In this document: piece after piece, positions 57,285-64,000 of the stretch
Numbering within the stretch: position 1 is the stretch's first letter
Layout: each line of letters begins with the position of its first letter
Origin: Hyphomonadaceae bacterium
GTDB lineage: Bacteria; Pseudomonadota; Alphaproteobacteria; Caulobacterales; Aquidulcibacteraceae
NCBI GenBank assembly: GCA_016791365.1
Contig: JAEUMT010000004.1
Coordinates: 1-64,000, forward strand
Direction: 5' to 3'
Length of the DNA stretch: 64,000 bases
Position numbers and translations under genes: made by a program
The notes under the pieces: generated by a model
Databases searched by the model: none
Seen by the model: only the letters and a program-made list of their open reading frames with translations
Told to the model about the DNA's origin: nothing

Positions 57285-58718
57285 CTAGCTCAGCGCGAAT
57301 TCCAGCGTGGCGTCGCGTCCGTTAGCGATGTCCTCGCGGGTGAGGGCGATGGCGACATCGGGGAGCAACCCTGCATCTGGTTTCGGCGTCATCGGAAAGC
57401 GGCCGATGAGCGGCACGTCCGCTTCAAGACCTGAAGCGGGCAAACGTAAGAAGAAAAAGGCGCCGCCATTGATGCCGCGTTGACTGCCGCCGGTTGGCGC
57501 GCCGATGAGGCGTCCGAGGCGGTTGTTTTTGATGCAGCTTGCGAATTGAAACGTCGCCGACGAGTTCTGAGAATCGATCAGAACATCGACAGCGCCGCGA
57601 AAGCGCGGGCCCAGTGGTTCGATTTGATCGGCGTCAGTTTCGCCACGAAGATCGTAGAACCCATCCTCGCGCACCGTCGCGTCGTCACCCCAATCGCGGA
57701 ACGATCTGTCCCAAGTATCAAGATACTGATCGAGCCGTTCGGGCGTTTGCCGATAGCGGGTGCGGCGTGCGTAGCCTTCGCGCGCGATCGGCGTATCGGT
57801 GAGCCGTGCGGCAATGAGATCGCCGCAATCGTCGCCGCCTTCATTGCCGCGAATATCAATGATCAGCTTGGTCGCGTTGCGCGCGGCGATTTCGGCAAAG
57901 CTCTGGTCGAGGAACGCGCGCCAATTCCATTCGGAATTATAAAGGGCCCAAGTGGGCATGGTGAGACGCGCCGTTTGTGGACGCGGAAAAGCGAGCGTCC
58001 ATACCGCGGCATTGCCGTCCGGGTCGGCAACCAAGAGCGACCGCCGCGTAGCGAGACCTATGGTTGCGGCGTCAAATGTCTCCGTGCGTTCTGAATTGGA
58101 TGGTCGTGCACGCAGGCGCACGCTGGCGCCGGGACGAAATTGCAGGCTGTAGAACACGTCGAACGTCTCATAGCGATCGTAGCCGCGCACCTCGAGCAGG
58201 GCGCGGCGCTTATCGTCGTTGCTTCCGTCGGCGCGCGCGTATGGCATGAGCGCGCGTAGAATGCCGCGCGTCGAGCGCCCATCAATGCTGAGAATCTCGG
58301 CGCCGTGTCCAAGGCGCGGATCGCTCGATTGAGTCCGGAGCACCACCATGCGGTCGTCGATCCACGCGAAGTGGAACGGAAGAAGGCGTTGCGCGTCGAA
58401 AAGCTCGCCCTGAACTTGCTCGGACTGGTTGTAGAAGTTGGCGTAAGTGTGCCCGCACTTGATGGTTGCGAGGAAGCGGGAGAGGCTGAGATATGCCTCG
58501 CCGCGGGTTTGCGGGCGTGACCAGGCGCGCGCCAACGCATCGAAGCGCGCGCTCATATCGTGCGGCGTATTGTACCGATAGAGTCCCGGGTGCAGCGTCT
58601 CGTAAGCGTCGCGCAAAATCGCGATGTCGCCAGAAATATCGCCGAGCGGTTCCGCGAATGCGCCTGGCGCAAACAACAATCCGGCGCTGGCCCCGGCAAA
58701 GCTCCTGCGTGTCAACAT
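57285..58718 (-). CDS. S41-family (C-terminal processing-like) peptidase
   Basis: A 477-residue exported protein with a Tat-like signal (MLTRRSFAGASAG). A PDZ-like stretch (ILSIDGRSTRGIL) precedes the S41 domain. The catalytic serine is likely in IDSQNSSATFQF, after the LIIDIRGNEGGD strand. S41 peptidases degrade or process periplasmic and secreted proteins. It is divergent from the intact S9 peptidase gene. Confidence 0.82.
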   Translation of the reverse strand: MLTRRSFAGASAGLLFAPGAFAEPLGDISGDIAILRDAYETLHPGLYRYNTPHDMSARFDALARAWSRPQTRGEAYLSLSRFLATIKCGHTYANFYNQSEQVQGELFDAQRLLPFHFAWIDDRMVVLRTQSSDPRLGHGAEILSIDGRSTRGILRALMPYARADGSNDDKRRALLEVRGYDRYETFDVFYSLQFRPGASVRLRARPSNSERTETFDAATIGLATRRSLLVADPDGNAAVWTLAFPRPQTARLTMPTWALYNSEWNWRAFLDQSFAEIAARNATKLIIDIRGNEGGDDCGDLIAARLTDTPIAREGYARRTRYRQTPERLDQYLDTWDRSFRDWGDDATVREDGFYDLRGETDADQIEPLGPRFRGAVDVLIDSQNSSATFQFASCIKNNRLGRLIGAPTGGSQRGINGGAFFFLRLPASGLEADVPLIGRFPMTPKPDAGLLPDVAIALTREDIANGRDATLEFALS

Positions 58719-58840
58719 TTTCCCGACCCCACTATGGGTGAGTTACGCCCGTTCGCGTCAATCGGATCAGTCGCGGTAATGCGCGTGCGTCTTCCTTCGC
58801 TCGGGGTGATGTTCTACGTTGGGCCGGCATGGAGGGGTGG

Positions 58841-60862
58841 ATGCGAACTTTTGTCAAAACGGCGGTGACAGGGCTTGTGCTTGCATTGGCTAGCCCGTCA
58901 GTGGCGCAGCAAACGACCGAGGGCCCGCAGATTGTCGTCATCGGCAATCGTGTTTCCGCTGAGGCTTATGGCCGCTTGCCCGCTGTTTCAGACGTCGCGA
59001 TCTCGCCCGATGGCACGCACGTCGCGCTCGCCGAATCCAATCTCGCCGGTCTGACCTGGGTCAGCATCGTCAATCTCAACAATCCCTCCGAGCGCACAAC
59101 GCACGGCCCGCCGCAAAGCACCCAATTGCGCGGCGTCGGTTGGATCGATGATCAGCACGTCTCGTTCGTGATCGACCGAACCTATCGCACCGATCAGATT
59201 CCGCTTCCCGGCGGCATGCGCATGCCCGGGCCGCCGCGCCGCGTGGACATTTTCCGCTCGGGCGTGATCGACATCGCCGGCGGCGACGCGCGTGTGTTCT
59301 ATACTGATCCGGAAAATCCCTGGGCGGATTGGGGCGCGGGTTTGATCGCGCCGATCGAAGGCGATCCTGAATACGTCCGTCTTATCGGCGGCAACACCAA
59401 TTTCGACCGCGGGAACGCTGCGATCTATCGCGTCAATCTGCGCGCCAACCGCTCCAACCGCCTAACGCCAAACGGCACTACCACCGATACGGTGTCCTAC
59501 ACGCTGGATCAGCGCGGGCAGGTCGCGGTTCGTTTGGATGCAAACCAGCAAAGCAATCGTTACGGCGTCTATGTCTATGAAGGGCCGACGCCGCGTCTCT
59601 TGATCGAAGGCGTTTCGCCCTACGGTGCGCCGCCCTCAGTCGAAGGTCTTCTGCCGGATGGGCGCGTCGTGTTGTCCATGCCGGCGGATGAAGAGGCCGG
59701 ACTCGCGGCGCTCTTTGCCTACCACCGCACGACAGGTGAACGCGAAACTCTGTTTCAGCGCGACGGCTTGGATGTCGCGGGCACGCTGCATGATCCATGG
59801 ACGCGCGTCATCATTGGCGCGGCGTGGGTGGCCGACGAACTCCAGGTCCAATATTTCGATGCGGATCTGCAGCGTGTGCACGATGCGGCGGTCGCTTCGC
59901 TCGGCGGGTCCGTTCAACTCAGCAACTGGTCGCGCGATCGGTCCCGTTTCATCATCTATGCCGAGCGCGGCATGGATGGCGGCGGCTTCTATCTGTTCAC
60001 GCCGGCGGCGAACACCATGCGCCGCCTGGCGATGCGCTACCCGGAAATCGCGCAACACCCAACCGGCGAGCGTCAAGCGATCCGTTATCGCGCGCGCGAC
60101 GGCGTCAGCATCCCCGCGATCCTCACGCTGCCCGAGGGCGGGCGCACCAACCTGCCGCTCGTGCTGCTGCCGCACGGCGGTCCGCACGGCCCTCGCGACG
60201 ATCTTGGCTTCGATTGGTGGGCCGCGTTCTTGGCGTCGCGCGGATACGCCGTGCTGCAGCCCAATTATCGCGGTTCAGGCGGCTACGGTCAGGCTTGGCA
60301 AGAAGCCGGCTACCGCCAGTGGGGCGGGCTCATGCAGAATGACCTCGACGACGGCGTGAACGCACTGGCGCGCGCCGGCATCATCAATCCGCAGCGCGTC
60401 TGCATCGTCGGCGCCTCGTACGGGGGATACGCTACTCTTGCGGGAGTCACGATGACGCCCGAGCGCTATCGTTGCGGCGCCAGCGTCGCTGGCGTGTCTG
60501 ATCTCAGTCAGATGTTGCTCGAAACAGAACGCAACACCGGCGGTGAAGACAGCATGTCCTCTGATTGGTGGCGCCAATCCATCGGCGATCGCAGCGAAGA
60601 TCGTGACTCTGTGCGTGCGGCTTCGCCGGTGAATCTGGCCAGCGCCGTGACCGCGCCGGTATTGCTCATCCACGGCACCGATGACACCGTTGTGCCGATC
60701 GACCAGTCGCGCCGGATGCTGCGCGCGCTGCAAGGCGCGGGCAAGAACGTGCGGTTCGTTGAGCTTTCTGGTGACGATCACTGGCTCTCGGATGCGCCCA
60801 CGCGTATCCGGATGCTGCACGAGATCGAGACGTTCCTGGATGAGCACTTACGAGAGCCGTAA
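58841..60862 (+). CDS. S9-family prolyl-oligopeptidase-like peptidase, exported
   Basis: A 673-residue protein with a signal peptide (cut after PSVAQ). A beta-propeller is followed by the catalytic alpha/beta domain: nucleophile GASYGG (Ser526), acid in HGTDDTV and histidine in GDDHWLS. All three are present, unlike in the paralogue at 50076. The ATG at 58841 has GGAGGGG upstream; the ATG at 58829 is less likely. It should cleave oligopeptides in the periplasm. Confidence 0.88.
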   Translation: MRTFVKTAVTGLVLALASPSVAQQTTEGPQIVVIGNRVSAEAYGRLPAVSDVAISPDGTHVALAESNLAGLTWVSIVNLNNPSERTTHGPPQSTQLRGVGWIDDQHVSFVIDRTYRTDQIPLPGGMRMPGPPRRVDIFRSGVIDIAGGDARVFYTDPENPWADWGAGLIAPIEGDPEYVRLIGGNTNFDRGNAAIYRVNLRANRSNRLTPNGTTTDTVSYTLDQRGQVAVRLDANQQSNRYGVYVYEGPTPRLLIEGVSPYGAPPSVEGLLPDGRVVLSMPADEEAGLAALFAYHRTTGERETLFQRDGLDVAGTLHDPWTRVIIGAAWVADELQVQYFDADLQRVHDAAVASLGGSVQLSNWSRDRSRFIIYAERGMDGGGFYLFTPAANTMRRLAMRYPEIAQHPTGERQAIRYRARDGVSIPAILTLPEGGRTNLPLVLLPHGGPHGPRDDLGFDWWAAFLASRGYAVLQPNYRGSGGYGQAWQEAGYRQWGGLMQNDLDDGVNALARAGIINPQRVCIVGASYGGYATLAGVTMTPERYRCGASVAGVSDLSQMLLETERNTGGEDSMSSDWWRQSIGDRSEDRDSVRAASPVNLASAVTAPVLLIHGTDDTVVPIDQSRRMLRALQGAGKNVRFVELSGDDHWLSDAPTRIRMLHEIETFLDEHLREP

Positions 60863-60936
60863 GGCCTGCCTGGACGCTGACTGCTTGCGTCGCTATATCC
60901 GCGCTTCGATTTTCCCGACAGAACGGACGGCGACCC

Positions 60937-62606
<1,670 letters not shown>

Positions 62607-62607
<1 letters not shown>

Positions 62608-63503
62608 TGCAAGCTCTCCGCCGTCTGGACATTCTGCTCACGCATCGATTTGCGATGCTCGTCGTCTTTGGCGTTTTCTCGTTCTGCGCTGTCGCCACCG
62701 GCGCAATCGTCTGCGCGTTGAGCGGCGTAACTACGGCGCTTTGGATGCTGAATTTGGCCGGCTGGGTCGCCGGCACGCTCGCGGCTGTGCTTGTGGCGAA
62801 GGCGTTTCGTCCTGCCATGCTGCATGTCGCGTTGTGGCTCGCGCCGTTCGGTCTGCTCGCTTCGTTCTTCAGCCCCGCCCAAGAGGGTGTGCATCGTTGG
62901 ATTGATGCCGGGCCGTTGCATTTCAACGCGGCGATGTTGCTGTTGCCGTCCGCGTCTGTGGCCTTGGCCGTGTTGGCGCAGAGGCAGATCTGGATATGGA
63001 TCGCGCCGTTCGCGTCGCTGATTTTGCTGTTGCTGCAACCTGATGCGTCGCAGGCCACGACGCTTGCGGTCGTCATGGTCGCCATCGCCGCCGCTACGTC
63101 AGCGCGCCCGTTGCTCCGGGTCGGGATCATTGTTGGCGCGGTTGCGCTTGCGACATTGGCTTGGTCCCGGCCCGATCCGCTGCAACCGATCCCCGAGGTC
63201 GAGGGGATTGTCGGATTGGCGTACGGGCTGTCACCGCTCTTGGCCGTCGCCGCGTTGGCGCTGCTGGTGCTTACGGCGATCAGCGCGGACATGGTGATGC
63301 GCTATCATCGCCTGACATCGCGAACTGGCGCGTGGGTGCTCAGTCTTTGTTTCCTGGGCTGGATCGCCACCACCTATTTTGGTGCGTTCCCGACGCCGTG
63401 GGTCGGCATTGGCCTAAGCCCCATCGTCGGCGCCTGGCTCGGCGTAGGCTTGCTCGCAGGCGCATGCCGCAATGGTGCGGCGCGTCACTCCGCCAAACTC
63501 TGA
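62607..63503 (+). CDS. Polytopic membrane protein, SEDS-like
   Basis: A 298-residue protein with about eight hydrophobic segments, starting at a GTG that overlaps the last base of the ettA stop. The pattern HRWIDAG (residues 96-102) and LLQPDASQA (143-150) recall RWI-G and PDLGT in FtsW/RodA glycosyltransferases. It is shorter and the catalytic aspartate region is not recognisable. It may be a divergent SEDS relative with an envelope role. The frame upstream of the GTG lies inside ettA and is not used. Confidence 0.6.
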
Positions 63504-63612
63504 TGAGCGCGTGCAGCGCCGCGCGTGATTCACGAATCTGCGGCTCGTCGGCAAACCGCTAAACGCGTAAATGACCGCCGTCTGCGTGCGAGCGCGATCG
63601 TGAAAAGCCAGA

Positions 63613-64000
63613 TCAAATTCGAGGATCTCGTGCGCCAACGCTATCGTCCGTGAGCGGAGGCGGACTGGCGGCGAGGCTGTACGGCGTGTCACCCTTGTGC
63701 GTCCGATAAGCCTTCACGCCCGCATTGAGGTGACGAACCCAGGCGCGGTCGGCGTCGGTCACGCTCCCGGGATCCGCCATGCCCACCATTGTGCGGAAAA
63801 GGGGCGTAAAGCGTGGGTGGCTGATCAAGTGATAGAGCTGCTGATCCACATCGCGAACCGCCCACTCATCAATCAGGCCACCCCTTACAAGCTCGTGCGC
63901 CTGGCGCGAGACACTCATGAGGTTGAAGCAAAGCGTCGCCATTTGCGGCATGCGTGTTTCGTCCGCTGGCTTTGCATGATCTGATAGTTCGATGATGGCC
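63613..64000 (-). CDS. C-terminal part of an unidentified protein, cut by the window edge
   Basis: The frame is open from the right edge of the window to a stop at 63613-63615. At least 128 residues are visible (LSDHAKPADETR near the edge, then FNLMSVSRQAHELVRGGLIDEW and later YHLISHPRFTPLFRTMVG). It has no upstream stop, so the ATG at 63951 need not be the start. No family is recognised, although the pattern resembles cytoplasmic tails of small alphaproteobacterial proteins. Confidence 0.5.
   Translation of the reverse strand, partial: AIIELSDHAKPADETRMPQMATLCFNLMSVSRQAHELVRGGLIDEWAVRDVDQQLYHLISHPRFTPLFRTMVGMADPGSVTDADRAWVRHLNAGVKAYRTHKGDTPYSLAASPPPLTDDSVGARDPRI

Noticed and set aside
63414-63692. 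A leftward 92-residue frame at the right end
   Set aside because: It overlaps both the SEDS-like gene and the edge gene in other frames and has no recognisable domain or ribosome-binding site.

Overview
This 64 kb window reads as the chromosome of a G+C-rich alphaproteobacterium, most likely of the Caulobacterales/Hyphomonadaceae type. The evidence is the high G+C, the carB-greA pairing, dnaG next to rpoD, many FolM-, SIMPL- and ELM1-type genes typical of that group, and frequent GTG/TTG starts. No rRNA, CRISPR array, integrase or transposase was seen. One tRNA gene (anticodon CAU, probably Ile2) lies at 54056-54128. Genes are densely packed and no gene-free stretch exceeds 300 bases.

Layout. 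0-8.3 kb: saccharopine-dehydrogenase-like protein, EamA transporter, a pterin cluster (FolB-like, FolM-like reductase, second FolB-like), a 30-residue peptide gene, a radical SAM protein, a zinc metallopeptidase, and a divergent LysR/MscS pair. 8.3-19.3 kb: GntR regulator translationally coupled to a serine hydrolase, trxB, a lone receiver domain, an ELM1-like protein, greA, carB, and an SPFH / ribbon-helix-helix / CPBP-protease operon. 19.4-35 kb: envelope and lipoprotein genes (TadG-like vWA protein, a TIR-TonB fusion, carbonic anhydrase, a TPR protein, D-aminoacylase), a TetR regulator with two palindromic boxes, a 2OG-oxygenase and an alpha/beta hydrolase. 35-41.3 kb: a MerR-controlled DUF2938/DUF2798 pair, a ParDE-type toxin-antitoxin pair, and rpoD-dnaG. 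41.3-50 kb: small duplicated proteins, a SIMPL protein, a hydroxyacid dehydrogenase, an M28 peptidase, then a TIR-FGE / Imm70-like module lying between carA and a broken copy of the carA 3' end. 50-64 kb: an S9-peptidase-like protein without its catalytic residues, glpX, msrC, the tRNA, a third TIR protein, MliC-like and hemerythrin proteins, an Arg/Asp-repeat protein, S41 and S9 peptidases, ettA, a SEDS-like membrane protein, and a gene cut by the right edge.

Most notable signals. (1) A two-gene module of an Imm70-like immunity protein and a membrane-spanning TIR-FGE protein sits between intact carA and an 82-bp, roughly 83% identical degraded copy of the carA 3' end. This suggests a small cassette that entered at the carA terminus. 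(2) The window has three TIR proteins of different architecture. Two keep the candidate NADase glutamate and one appears to have lost it. (3) An S9-type lipoprotein has lost its nucleophile serine and its histidine. (4) A textbook MerR promoter with a 19-bp spacer controls membrane proteins of unknown function. (5) Several operator palindromes can be matched to adjacent regulators (GntR, TetR/LmrA-like, RHH, LysR).

All gene names are family recognition by eye. No database search was run.
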